A stretch of DNA of 64,000 nt from Okapia johnstoni (GCA_024291935.2 CM044306.1:23271501-23335500); one strand, 5' to 3'; shown: positions 12,723-24,115, counted from the stretch's first letter. Program-made: numbers and translations. The notes: a model not told the origin generated them from the sequence alone.

Positions 12723-13196
12723 TGGATAACTCGATTACCCCTGTAATGCCAGCGTGGTAATGTACACAAATTCTATTACACAGCAAACCTTGCTTTCGGG
12801 CATTTGAAATACCAATCAGGCCAATGTCCACTCCCTTCTTTGCTTTCAATTTATTCTTGGTGTATTAGAGCTGCACCGGAATGGCACTAAGGTGGGTGCT
12901 GAACTCGGAGCCTGGAAGAGATCACTAAAAGATGGTGATCTCACTCAGCAGGGATTGCAGGCCTCCCGCTGTCTCAACAAAGGTTGGGTCTGAATTTGGT
13001 CCTAGTTCAAAGAGGACTTGTTGTAACTGCTGAAAGCTACCTTTGATCAGTCCTGGTCTTTTTTCTAACAAGCTCTGGTATATTTCAGACTGAGACAAAC
13101 ATTTGGCCGAGGTAGTGACATTCACAGAATAAAGATGAATGGCAAATGATGGCTTAATAACACAATGGGTTTTCAATTTTTCTTTATGGAGTTCAC

Positions 13197-13423
13197 CTGA
13201 GCATGTGTGCTAAGTTGCTTCGGTTGTGTCTGACTCTCCACGACCCCATGGACTGTAGCCCACCAGGCTCCTCTGTCCGTGGGGTTCTCTAGGCAAGAAT
13301 ACTGGAGTGGGTTGCCATGCCCTCCTCCAGGGGATCTTCCCAATCCAGGAATCGAACCAGCGTCTCTTACATCTCTTGCATTGGCAGGCAGGTTCTTTAC
13401 CACTAGTACCACCCTCAAAGCCC
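13197..13423 (-). mobile_element. Bov-tA SINE
   Basis: It is a full-length antisense Bov-tA flanked by a perfect 11-bp target duplication, ATGGAGTTCAC (13186-13196 and 13424-13434). The tRNA-like head at 13330-13423 retains a degenerate B-box (antisense of GGTTCGATTCC). Confidence 0.95.
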
Positions 13424-14257
13424 ATGGAGTTCACATACTCAATAATTAAAGAGCAAATTGTGCCTCTTTCAAAAATGAATTTGTTGATATTGATTGTCTC
13501 ATAGAGGGAGAACTTTTTAACAATTTTTTTTTTCAGGGACAGAAATCTATTTCCTTAGTCCACCTGTAAGAATATGAGCAGTCTTTCTCTACAAAGATGA
13601 TGCTACTGATCCCTCAAAGAGTAACCCATGAGTTCTGAATCTTCTTCACACTGGTGATAGATCTGAAATAATCTTTTTTTTCTGGCCCATTCTTTGGTAT
13701 TCAACAACACCATTTATGAGGTAGTTAGCTGTGGCTAGGGGCTAACTTTGTGACTGAGGAAGAGAATAAAGTTAGCCCTTGTGGGTTGGATTCACTATCT
13801 TGGCCTTACAGCACTTACTCAAATCAATTGAGCTAACTAGCTCTGACTACCCCCCGCATACATAATTATATTACAGTTTTGTTTATCTATAAATGAAATA
13901 AGGCAGCTGACCTAGCTAGAATATTTTCAAAAGTATTTTATTGTAGTGAATTATGTATATGGTAATGATGTTTTAAGCATCACATAGACCCTTTTAAAAA
14001 AATCAAATTTTGATTGGCATAGTTTTGGTATTGTGTCTACTTTACTGTATTTTTTAAATTTGGAAATTAGTTCCTGAATCTGAATTTTCAAATAAACTTT
14101 GACAATTTTAAAACAATGGAGATTTACTTTGTGTGTGAGGGGGCCATGTAATACACACATGAAAAGTATATGACATGGGATAATTCTGGCTGGGTGACTA
14201 CATCATCAGGAGTGAGAAAATCAACTTTTGATCTGAGCCCCACACTCTAATCCTTAC

Positions 14258-14358
14258 CTTGCTCAGAATTCGGATGAGGTCACCTCGTTGGAAGGACAGT
14301 TCATCTGACTGGTCACCATGGCAATCCCATAGGCCCTGGTAATAACTGGCATAGTTCA
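14258..14358 (-). CDS. SKAP1: SKAP1 exon encoding the start of the SH3 domain
   Basis: On the minus strand an AG acceptor (ttgatcAG) precedes 14358 and a GTAAGG donor follows 14258. The exon is 101 nt and starts in phase 1: its first two bases complete a valine codon with the G from the previous exon. It encodes [12 protein letters not shown], then the acidic DQSDELSF and [10 protein letters not shown], which is the first half of an SH3 fold (ALYDY-like loop, RT loop and start of the n-Src strand). The second half, with the conserved WW and the C-terminal strands, is not in the window. In SKAP1 the SH3 domain and the YASYY motif contact the adaptor FYB1 (ADAP) in T cells. Compared with human SKAP1 as I recall it, VDYA is VNYA and DQPDE is DQSDE. 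Confidence 0.97.
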
Positions 14359-16889
14359 CTGATCAAAGAGAGGAGAAATAAAAGTTAAAAGGACCCTGTC
14401 TTTTTCTACGGAGCCCACATTTTTGCTGCAAATGGAAACAAGGTTCTGATATTGCCCCTAGAAAACCTAAGATTCAAGGGGTTTCGGATGAGATATAGCC
14501 AAACACTCAGCAAGAGCAAATGACTGTGGGAGAAGGAGGTTATTACCTAACATTAAATGTTTACAGATCATCCTTAGTCAGATGCTATTCAATAATATGA
14601 TAAATATATTCATTTATTAATAAAAGAAAATCAGGCAGGTAATTTTTCACTTGGTTTATAAGTAAGCAGCACAAAGAGATTTTCTGTCAGACTTTCTTCA
14701 TACAGAGTATCTAAACTATCCAGTGCTTCTTTTTATTATGCATTGAAGGAATGAGATGTCTCCAACTTCTGCCTGTTTACAAGAAAGGCTGAGTCAGCCA
14801 GCACAGATCAGCACTGCGGCCTCACAGGTTGGCCTCCTCCGTTACACAGGAACTTCATCCGGCACTTCCCACCCAGGTACTTACTATTTGAGGTAATTAC
14901 CAATAAATGTGGAAAAGAATAGCCCAGTCCTTAAGTGGAAACAAGGGGGTGTCTCATCCATTACAACTAAATTCTGGGTGGGCTGGCCCTTTTCCAGCAT
15001 CTCATTTGTAGACCCTGAACATGTCTGCCAAGATTTATCTGTAAGCCCCCTGGGGAACAGAAACCAAAGTGATCTGCATTAAAAATGAAAGCAGCTGAAG
15101 ACGACAAACCAAGCTTTAGAAGCAGCTGGAGAGATTTACTGGGCTCCTCAGCAAGACTAGATGGCAGTGATGCTACAGGACAGTCATTGATTCTTAACAA
15201 TGAAGAATTTGTATTGATCCTCTTCTACCCGGAAAGGTTAAACACTAGAGTACAAAGTGGGAGAGGATCTGGGGATCTGAATGGCACGAGTGCTAATGCC
15301 TCCTGGAATAGGGCTAATGTGGCCGTGCTCGCCATTCCTAGGGACACTGTGTATGAGAACTGTATGCAGAACACCCACAAAAGGTGACATTCCTGACGAC
15401 AGGAGTCGGGAGTCCTGGTTCTAATCAAAACTCAAGTGATTTGGGGGACACCTTATTTTGCCAGTTTCCACCTCTCCCTTCATTTGTCTTGACCCTCCAG
15501 TGAGAGTGATGGTGCTAGTTGCTAAGGATGGGATCAGTGGAGAGAAGTGGGCCGTGTGGGGACAGAAGCTCTGCCTATATTTGCTTTTTTTCTCCTTGTT
15601 CCTAACTTATGAGCAATTCAAAGAATAAAGGCACAGAAGAACAAAATCCTTATATGTCTCTGGGCAAGAACTTTAGTAGGAAACTTAAAGTGTACAAAAC
15701 AGAGGAGAGACAGAGCTATTTAGTTAAGATTCAGATACTGCAAACAGAAGTGAAAATGTTAACCATATAGAAACTCAAGGATATTTTGCTTTCACAGAAA
15801 GTGTTTACATGTTCAGTAGATAACAGAGGGCAGCAAATCAGATGACTGCACTGGAAATGTTCTGCCACAGAGTTAAAAACATGTTTGGGAAAAAAAACAC
15901 ATTGGGAAAAAATGCTGATTACTGAAAAGACAAGGCATATTTTGGCGGGGATATCAGTGTATGAAACAAAAGAAAACTATCAGTCCCTGAAAAGTGAAAG
16001 TAGTTTTCCCAGAGGATATAATGCATTTTCAGTTGTAATAGAGTTGATTATTCATGCCAAGATTTTGGCTAAGTTTAGGAATGAAAAGTACATTGACATC
16101 AATATGTTTCATGGATTTATATATGGTAAAGAAAATCATTTTATAAAAACAGACTTTTAAAAAACATCACTTCAGGTTTTCAAATTGTAAGATTTACAGT
16201 TATCTTGGCCTTTTCTGGCCTAGCAGATGGTCACTGTCATGTATGCCCCCCATGTGCCTGGATGTGGGCTAGCTCTTTGAGATGATGGGTACCTTTTGAG
16301 TCTCTGTAGAAAGTGATTTGATATTGGGTATATAAGACACCTGCAGAGAACATCAGGAAAAAGAGCTATTCTAAAAGCACAGCAGATCGTAGGGAATGCA
16401 AAAAGCTAGGAGAAAAACAAAAACCTTCCAAGAAAAACTAAAGGTAGTAGACACTTTCAGTTCTTCATAAGCTAAAGGCCCAAAGAAGATAGAACTCAGG
16501 AATCCAGGAGATCGCTTAGTCTAGTCCAAGAGCTGGAATCATCATAATCATAACAATGCTGGTTTGGAAAATAAGCAGAATGAAGGATAAAAATGGGGAT
16601 GAGGTTGGACTGGCAGTCTAAACAGAGGTATCCTGGTATTAATGAAATCAGGGTGGAGGAATGCCTTAACTGGACAAGATTGGACTCTATTGCAGACTCC
16701 CAGTTTAAAACAGGTGACTGGCATTTATATGTATATGTGCACACAACTTCACTACATTCACTCTTCAGGCTTCAGCAAACATGCAAGACACTGGGAATTC
16801 TGTATGGGCTGCACACACAGTCCCTGCCCTTGGGGCTGCCACCCAGCAGGGGCGGCACCATGAAACAAAGTCACACAACTATTTATTTA

Positions 16890-17110
16890 TGATTGTGATA
16901 TATCTGCAAATGAGAAGCTGAGGGTGCTGTGTATAACAGGGAATCTAACATAGTCTGAGGGATAAGGGAAGCCTTCCCTGAAGCTTTAAGTTGTAAAACA
17001 AAAACCTGATCAAACCTTGAAGAGGGGAAGAGGTAAGACCAAGGAGGGCTTTATTCCTGCAGCTTGGCCCCAGGAAGAGCTTGAAGGCTGGGAGTCTGCT
17101 GGGCCAGGCC
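16890..17110 (-). repeat. Probable L2 LINE relic
   Basis: The wording resembles the ancient antisense L2 3' region (GGGAAGCCTTCCCTGAAG, then a gapped AAGGAGGGC and GAAGAGCTTGAAGG). It is diverged, so family and ends are uncertain. Confidence 0.4.
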
Positions 17111-18478
17111 AGCTTCTCCCTAGGCTTGCCCAGCACTCCTATGAACAGAGGATGCATGAGGAGACTCAGATGTCTTTAGACCAATAAGGAATTGGGAGCC
17201 TGAGAGGGAGGATTGACTCTCTGGGAGGGTCTGAGGCTCCTTTAGGTTTACATTCCTTTGGCAGCAGTCTGAGATCAGAAATGGTGCTGCATTCTGACCA
17301 TTTAATTAATTCAAAACATCTTCATTCTCATTTTGAGGACATTATTCCATCTAATTATTTTTTTCCAGTCTGTCCATTTGGAATGAAAAACAAAAGAATA
17401 AAGCTTAATGCCAGCATTTCTCAATGTCTCTCCAAAAAACGTAAGTCGGCACTAAATAAAGCCTGGTAATTCAAAAGCAAAGCACTAATATATTCAGCAT
17501 AAAACAGACAGAGGACCTAGAGCAATAATGACACCACTAATAACTAAAACAGTTATAACAATTAACAACAATTACAATGATAGAGAAGCTAATGGGTATG
17601 ATCACAGCATTTAAATTGCTAGCAGAGCTGAGGAGGACTTTTTCTAGAGGGAAAAAAAGGGGCAGCATCTTATTTTTTTTATCCCACGTAAGAGAAGCTA
17701 TGCCCCCAAGCAGGCAAAATGTCCTAGGAAGAATAGAAGCAGAGCAAGTTAAAAATATATTGTTTTTCTCTCTTTTCTAGGTATTTATTGGAAAGCATTT
17801 GTCATTCCACACCAAGTCTTTACAACCAGTGATAGTGTCATTTCTCTAGTAACGGAGGCCAAGTTGGGGCTACTATTGACAGAGTCGATATTTGAAAATG
17901 AGCCACCATGATGTGGAGAGTTCTAAGGTGAAAGGAGCAGACACGGTTCTGCCTGCCCCCCTCCTTAGGGACAACAGAGCTTGACCACGCTCTTTCCAGA
18001 GTTCACATGTCACTTTGGGTTTCGGTTTGAGGGATATTGGGTAGCTCCAGAATTCAAGCTGTGACCAAGGAAAATAGGCTAAAGGCAAGCCAGCATGTTG
18101 TTTACATTGTCTTGATACGCAAAAGGACTGTGCCAGTGTGGCCCTGGGTATAATTACTTAACAGATCATGGAAAACAGAGACAAAAGGAGAAGACAGATA
18201 AAGCAGTTCTTGTTAAAGCCTGAGAAATGGATAAAGAAGGCCAAAGCAGTGGCCCATTGGAAGGGACTTGAAATGTTCTCTAGACCAGGCCATAAAGGTC
18301 ACTGTGTACATACAGTCCATTAAGCAGACTCAGTCTCATAACTTATTAGCTATTTCAGAAAGAAAGACATAGAAAAATTTGCCAAGCTCTATTGACTATG
18401 ATATCAGAACAGGAAAAGCCACTAAACAATACCATTTGCTTGTTTTCATAGCTTTTTAGTCTTTGAGTTTTGAAATTA

Positions 18479-18592
18479 TTGGGCTTCTCTGGTGGCTCAG
18501 AGGGTAAAAAAATCTGCCTGCAATGCAGGAGACCCAGGTTTGATTCCTGGTTCAGGAAGATGCCCTGGAGAAGGGAATGGCAACCCACTCTA
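18479..18592 (+). mobile_element. Bov-tA SINE, 5' part (interrupted)
   Basis: This is the tRNA-derived head of a Bov-tA (GGGCTTCTCTGGTGGCTCAG ...), with an A-box-like GGCTCAGAGGG and a B-box-like GGTTTGATTCC. It stops in the middle of the CAACCCACTC motif where a BovB begins. The matching 3' part resumes at about 19836. The whole composite is flanked by a perfect 13-bp duplication, AGTTTTGAAATTA (18466-18478 and 19933-19945). Confidence 0.95.
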
Positions 18593-19835
18593 CTCCAAGC
18601 CAGGCTTCAGCAATACGTGAACCGTGAACTTCCAGATGTTCAAGCTGGTTTTAGAAAAGGCAGAGGAACCAGAGATCAGATTGCTAATATCTGCTGGATC
18701 ATCAAAAAAGCAAGAGAGTTCCAGAAAAACATCTATTTCTGCTTTATTGACTATGCCAAAGCCTTTGACTGTGTGGATCACAGTAAACTGTGGAAAATTC
18801 TGAAAGAGATGGGAATCCCAGACCATCTGACCTGTCTCTTGAGAAACCTGTATGCAAGTCAGGAAGCAACAGTTAGAACTGGACATGGAACAACAGACTG
18901 GTTCCAAATAGGAAAAGGAGTACGTCAAGGCTGTATATTGTCACCCTGCTTATTTAACTTCTATGCAGAGTACATCATGAGAAACGCTGGGCTGGAAGAA
19001 ACACAAGCTGGAATCAAGATTGCTGGGAGAAATATCAATAACCTCAGATATGCAGATGACACCACCCTTATGGCAGAAAGTGAAGAACTAAAGAGCCTCT
19101 TGATGAAAGTGAAAGAGGAGAGTGAAAAAGTTGGCTTAAAGCTCAACGTTCAGAAAACTAAGATCATGGCATCTGGTCCCATCACTTCATGGGAAATAGA
19201 TGGGGAAACAGTGGAAACAGTGTCAGACTTTATTTTTTTGGGCTCCAAAATCACTGCTGATGGTGATTGCAGCCATGAAATTAAAAGACATTTACTCGTT
19301 GGAAGGAAGGTTATGACCAACCTAGATAGCATATTTAAAAGCCGAGACATTACTTTGCCAACAAAGGTCCATCTAGTCAAGGCCATGGTTTTTCCAGTGG
19401 TCATGTGTGGATGTGAGAGTTGGACGGTGAAGAAAGCTGAGTGCCGAAGAATCGATGCTTTTGAACTGTGGTGTTGGAGAAGACTCTTGAGAGTCCCTTG
19501 GACTGCAAGGAGATCCAACCAGTCCATTCTAAAGGAGATCAGTTCTGGGTGTTCATTGGAAAGACTGATGTTGAAGCTGAAACTCCAATACTTTGGCCAC
19601 CTCGTGCAAAGAGTTGATTCATTTGGAAAAGACCCTAATGCTGGGAAGGATTGGGGGCAGGAAGAGAAGGGGACGACAGAGGATGAGATGGTTGGAAGGC
19701 ATCACGGACTCGATGGATGTGGGTTTGGGTAAACTCCGGGAGTTGGTGATGGACAGGGAGGCCTGGCGTGCTGCGATTCATGGGGTCGCAAAGAGTCAGA
19801 CACGACTGAGCGACTGAACTGAACTGAACTGAACT
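18593..19835 (+). mobile_element. BovB LINE (RTE), 5'-truncated, nested in a Bov-tA
   Basis: The element begins within the reverse transcriptase coding region at CTCCAAGCCAGG and ends in GAACT repeats at 19816-19835. A 5-bp CTACT occurs at each end (18590-18594 and 19834-19838), consistent with a short target duplication. An open frame over 18470-19732 encodes reverse transcriptase with the catalytic YADD box and a QG..LSP fingers motif. Its first 40 or so codons are the SINE, not BovB. Relative to the copy at 49.5-51.2 kb it lacks one glutamate codon (ESEEL versus ESEEEL) and shifts frame near 19640, after which the C-terminus continues in the 19593-19817 frame. It is therefore not an intact gene. 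It lies antisense to SKAP1. Confidence 0.95.
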
Positions 19836-19932
19836 ACTATTCTTGCCTGGAAAATTCCATGGACAGAGCTTGGAGGGCTACAGTCCACAGGGTCACAAAG
19901 AGTCGGACACAACTGAGTGACTTAACACTTTC
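19836..19932 (+). mobile_element. Bov-tA SINE, 3' part (interrupted)
   Basis: The sequence resumes the Bov-tA at ACTATTCTTGCCTGGAAAAT and ends ACACAACTGAGTGACTTAAC. It is immediately followed by the right copy of the 13-bp target duplication at 19933-19945. Confidence 0.93.
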
Positions 19933-20757
19933 AGTTTTGAAATTACTATGGTTCTTAATGTTATAAGCATGATCTTGAAGTGGGGCACATTCACAGATTC
20001 TAATTTTCATCTCGTGTGTTCCTTTTATTGGGCCAAAATTATAGCTGGGTGATGATCCACTCATGTTTGGTCTTGGAAAACAGGTTTCAAAAAGTATTAA
20101 TAATAGCTGCAAGTTCCTCTGTGGATTCCCTCTGTTTCTTTTATGTAATAATTTAATCCATTGGTGGCCACTAAAGTGGAAAAAAATGCCTCAGAAATGG
20201 AAAGCTCATCAGCAATCATTTTTCTGCAGAAATGACTGAACATGGTCTCCTCCTTGGCTGAGTTTGCCTATAACTTCAGAGCAAAAACAGCCTGTTTCAA
20301 GATCTTCTTTGGTCAGAGGTTTGACATTTCTAAGGATGATTCATGCCTCCAGCCCTGCTTTTGAGCTGACATGGCATAGCCAAGCAAATGGCCAGTTGTT
20401 TTCATACAAACAGCAGAGAAGGAGTTTTACTTTTGGCTACATGGACATGCCTTCTCATGAGAGAGAATGGAGATAAGCTATCATCACCAAAGACACTTAG
20501 TGTTAGTCCGTTAGGCTGATGGGTTAGAATTTAGTGAAAATCTGAGGTGTTGAAGAGTCACTCATTAGAATAACCCTGTTACTAACAGTCAAGCTGTAAA
20601 CTGAGCTCTTTATAGATTGAACAATCAATACTACAAGGCTGTGATAGATTTTCTAGGTAACAGAATAAAATAAAAGAAATTACATCTTACAGGGTCATTA
20701 ACACCCAATCAGGATAAACTGAATTCTTTTTTTTCGTCTTTCTTCTGATAAGATCTT

Positions 20758-21030
20758 GCTGCTGCTGCTAAGTCGCTTCAGTCGTGTCCGACTCTGTGTG
20801 ACCCCATAGACGGCAGCCCACCTGGCTCCCCCGTCCCTGGGATTCTCCAGGCAAGAACACTGAAGTGGGTTGCCATTTCCTTCTCCAATGCATGAAAGTG
20901 AAAAGTGAAAGTGAAGTCGCTCAGTCATGTCCGACTCTTAGCGACCCCATGGACTGTAGTCTACCAGGCTCCTCCGTCCATGGGATTTTCCAGGCAAGAG
21001 TACTGGAGTGGGGTGCCATTGCCTTCTCCA
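20758..21030 (-). mobile_element. Bov-A2 SINE
   Basis: Antisense dimeric Bov-A2 with a perfect 11-bp target duplication, GATAAGATCTT (20747-20757 and 21031-21041). The two units are separated by AAGTGAAAAGTGAAAGTGAA near 20895-20914. Confidence 0.95.
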
Positions 21031-22228
21031 GATAAGATCTTAGTTGGGCTTTAAAAATGTTAGCAATTCCATGAGGGAAAAAGCACAGTATTCCAGGGAA
21101 AGGATCCCTGAAATAGTGAAGAAAAGCATATGGATTTTAAAGGTAATCCTGGTAGCTGTGGTGTCACTTAGGAGAAAATACTTTTCCCCCCTCAAAGGGC
21201 ATGTGACACCTGACTTGCCCAAGTGAACCAAACTTGTGTAGCTTGCCTTTTACAGAAGAATTTACACTGTCCTGGAGCTCTTGCCTTTTATATGGCTACC
21301 CTTCCCTCGAACCTCTATAGTTTATTGTTTTATAGCTAAGTAATGACACTTGGATGTTACATATTTGTTGCCGTTTCTATAGCTCCTTTGTAGGAAAGGC
21401 ATCATACAAATTCAATAAATAAATAAGTAAACACAATAATAATAAAAATTCTTGCCTCAGATTCTGCAGAGAGAGGGAAAAGTCCTCTTCTGCTTTTTAA
21501 CCCCTAATCACCAATCATTATAACTGGTGGGAAGTATAAACCATAGAAATGTATTTAGAGCTCACTGCCCTTTAACAACACCTATTTTGGAGGCAGAAAG
21601 CTTGAGGAACAAAGGTTTGTTTTTTTTTTTAAAGAAGTACTTGAATTATAGCTGTTGGAACAGTTAAGAGACAAATCTCTCCTCACTCTTCAGACTGAAC
21701 CATAGAAAGAGGAGTGGAGGGAAGAAATGAGATGGGGGAGAAGTCTGAAACTGAATTTTAGGCTTTTGCTAGAAGGCTGCTGCTTCCTGAAGGGAGTTTA
21801 ATATAAAGTTGACCATAAGAAGCTTCGAGTTACTCCACCCAAGCTGTCCACACGAAGTGCTTCTTTCCTGCACCAGTGAGGAAAGTTGGCTGAGAAAAGA
21901 CATATATGGGATATGGGTTGGAAAGAAACAGACTTTTTTGTTGTTGTTGGAATTCTGTACAGCAAGTAGAACAGTAAAAAAAAAATTTCACAGTGGACTC
22001 AATCACAAGCGCTAACAGTCATGAGGTCCTTATTTGAAACTACACTAACATTCCTGTCATACTTGCTTCACTTCTCTTTGGCTTTGGCTCGTGACTTCTG
22101 ATGCTGCCTCTTTGCTGTCTTTTCTCTCATTTGGAGAAGCTGGTGTTTATGAAGCTGGGTCCTTCACTAAACCTGTTACATATTCCCTTCCCGTGGAGAA
22201 TTCACCCAGGAAATGGGCTTTGCTGAAT

Positions 22229-22336
22229 GGATTAGGAAGAGAAGAAAAGGCACGAAGAAAGGGAGAAAGAGGAGAATGGGAAAAGGTGGAGAGGCTGGAG
22301 AAACAGAAGGCGAAAAGGACAGAAAGAGGGAAAGAA
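22229..22336. repeat. Purine-rich (GA-rich) tract
   Basis: About 108 bp of almost pure A/G on the plus strand, with scattered single C and T interruptions. Open frames of 67-89 codons across it are lysine/arginine/glutamate-rich artefacts of the composition. Confidence 0.8.
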
Positions 22337-23119
22337 TCCCTAGGCTTAAGATTTCCGTAGAATCTCAAAGTAAAAGTCAGCCAGTATCTAAATCAGTCAC
22401 TTCCAGGCTCTGCTGATGGCATGAATGTCCTTGAGGTGGCCTGTACATCATGTATTCCTTTACAGACAATGATAGACTAGGACCTTGGTCGACTTAAGGG
22501 GGCTTCAGAGGGGCATCTGACCTTATAAAGGATGGGCTGACTAACAGACTGAAGCATGGTTAACAGTCTGGGATGAATAAGATGTAATTTTGTATTCAAC
22601 AAACCTGTTACATATTCATTTCCAAATGTGCCTGGAATCAAACAAGGCCATCAGAAGTCAGCATCACCAAGCAATTCTATTCTTCACCCCACGCTCACTT
22701 TTCAGATCTGACACATTTCCATTCCCCTCTGAACTTGCAATCTCCGGGCCTCTCAGACAGGAGACATTTCCATTCTTTCCATCCTCAATCCTCTGATCTT
22801 TTAGAGATGAGGCAATTCTATTTTCACTGTACTGATTTAAGAAATACTGATAGGGAAAAATAAATATCTGGTTCGGCTTCTCACCCTCTTTAGGATAAAT
22901 CTTAGCTGTTCTGGGGACATTAATTAAAGTGAATGGGTGGCTACTTTTAAGGTTAAGCTATTTCCCTGTCCAGTCATCTTATTCGGGACTGTTGAGGTCA
23001 ACACACCAGTACCTTCTTAGTTAGCAAGTCCAGTAATGTCTAGCCAGAGAAAGGTGCCTTCTCTGGTGGGAAGCCTGAATATCCTACCCAGCACCTGTAC
23101 ATTTTTGAGGCTCTCATAC

Positions 23120-23170
23120 CTCCTTTTTGTTGAGTGCCACTCTCATCTTCTTCTAGATCATGCTCTTCAT
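23120..23170 (-). CDS. SKAP1: SKAP1 exon encoding the acidic hinge before SH3
   Basis: This minus-strand 51-nt exon lies between acceptor ccacAG and donor GTATGA. It enters and leaves in phase 1, so it adds exactly 17 codons and could be skipped without a frame change. The first aspartate codon is completed by the preceding exon. It encodes EEHDLEEDESGTQQKG and supplies the G of the next valine codon. In human SKAP1 as I recall it, this segment ends TRRKG, and its arginine-lysine pair forms part of a tyrosine-based SH3-binding motif (RKxxYxxY type) completed by YASY in the next exon. Here both arginines are glutamine, encoded CAA CAA, which is what two CpG-to-CpA transitions in CGACGA would give. 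Confidence 0.96.
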
Positions 23171-23282
23171 CTGTGGGGATAAACATGATCAGCATTAGCA
23201 ATTAGTGGTCAATACTCTGTTATTTGCACTGATGGGTCTTCTTTCTCTGAGCTCAACACACTCTCTTCTTTAAGGCAATAAT

Positions 23283-23935
23283 TACCTATTCTTTTTTATT
23301 TATTTTTTATTTAAGGATAATTGCTTTACAGAATTTTGTTGTTTTCTGTCAAACCTCAACATGAATGTGCCATAGGTATACATATAGCCCCTCCCTTTTG
23401 AACCTCCCTCCCATATCCCTCCCCATCCCACCCCTCTAGGTTGATATAGAGCCCTGTTAAGAGTTTCCTGAGCCATACAGCAAATTCCCGTTGGCTATCT
23501 ATTTTAAATATGGTAATGTAAGTTTCCATGTTACTCTTTCCACCCTGTCCTCCCCTCACCCCATGTCCATAAGTCTATTCTCTGTCTGTTTCTCCAATGT
23601 TGCCCTGTAAATAAATTCTTCAGTACCATTTTTCTAGATTCCATATATATGTGTTAGAATACAATATCTATCTTTCTCTTTCTGACTTACTTCACTCTGT
23701 ACAATAGGTTCTAGGTTCATCCATCTCATTAGAACTGACTCAAATGCATTCCTTTTTATGGCTGAGTAAAATTTCATTGTGTATATGTACCACAACTTCT
23801 TTATCCATTCATCTGTCGATGGACATCTAGGTTGCTTCCATGTTGTAACTATTGTAAATAGTGCTGCAATGAACAATGAGATACATGTGTCTTTTTCAAT
23901 TTTGGTTTCCTCAGGGTATATGCCTCCATATTCTT
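23283..23935 (-). mobile_element. L1 LINE 3' end
   Basis: It is inserted in antisense, with a T-rich (poly-A complement) start and the L1 3' UTR up to about 23630. A minus-strand frame at 23634-23876 encodes residues of the ORF2 C-terminus, including STDEWIKKLWYIYTMKFYSA, without the reverse transcriptase core. ATTCTTTTT near both ends may be the target duplication. The copy is 5'-truncated and in the same orientation as SKAP1. Confidence 0.88.
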
Positions 23936-23984
23936 TTTAAAAAAAATCATTTCTCACCTTCAAACTGGCCTTCTTTTCTCTCCC

Positions 23985-24115
23985 TCTTCATTCATTCATT
24001 CACAAACATTCTTAAGTGCTTACTATATGCAAGACATTGCACTAGGAGCTGGAGATGTGGTGATGGACAAGACTGGTCAGGTTCCTGCCCTTGTGAAGTT
24101 TCCAATCCACTGAAT
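23985..24115 (-). repeat. L2 LINE 3' end
   Basis: The hallmark antisense L2 terminus is visible: a TTCATTCATTCA run, then CTTACTATATGCAAGACATT, GCACTAGGAGCTGGAGATG and CCTGCCCTTGTGAAG. Confidence 0.75.

Larger units (their letters stand above)
1..14257 (-). other. SKAP1: SKAP1 intron after the SH3-start exon (partial)
   Basis: This stretch begins with a canonical donor (GTAAGG on the minus strand) directly after the exon ending at 14258 and runs to the left edge of the window. I looked for the remaining SKAP1 coding sequence (second half of the SH3 domain and C-terminus) on the minus strand and did not see it, so the last exon should lie outside the window. The contents are mostly unique AT-rich DNA with a 49-bp tandem duplication, an L1 3' end, one truncated BovB and three SINEs. 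Two CpG-containing blocks (about 1508-1768 and 8459-8632) and a motif cluster near 12660-12722 stand out from the background. No other gene is visible; the open frames here are short and lack codon or splice support. Confidence 0.85.
14359..23119 (-). other. SKAP1: SKAP1 intron
   Basis: 8.8 kb intron between the 51-nt hinge exon and the SH3-start exon. It contains a Bov-tA interrupted by a BovB (18479-19932), a Bov-A2 (20758-21030), a probable L2 relic (about 16890-17110) and a purine-rich tract (22229-22336). The remainder is unique AT-rich DNA in which I see no gene. Confidence 0.9.
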
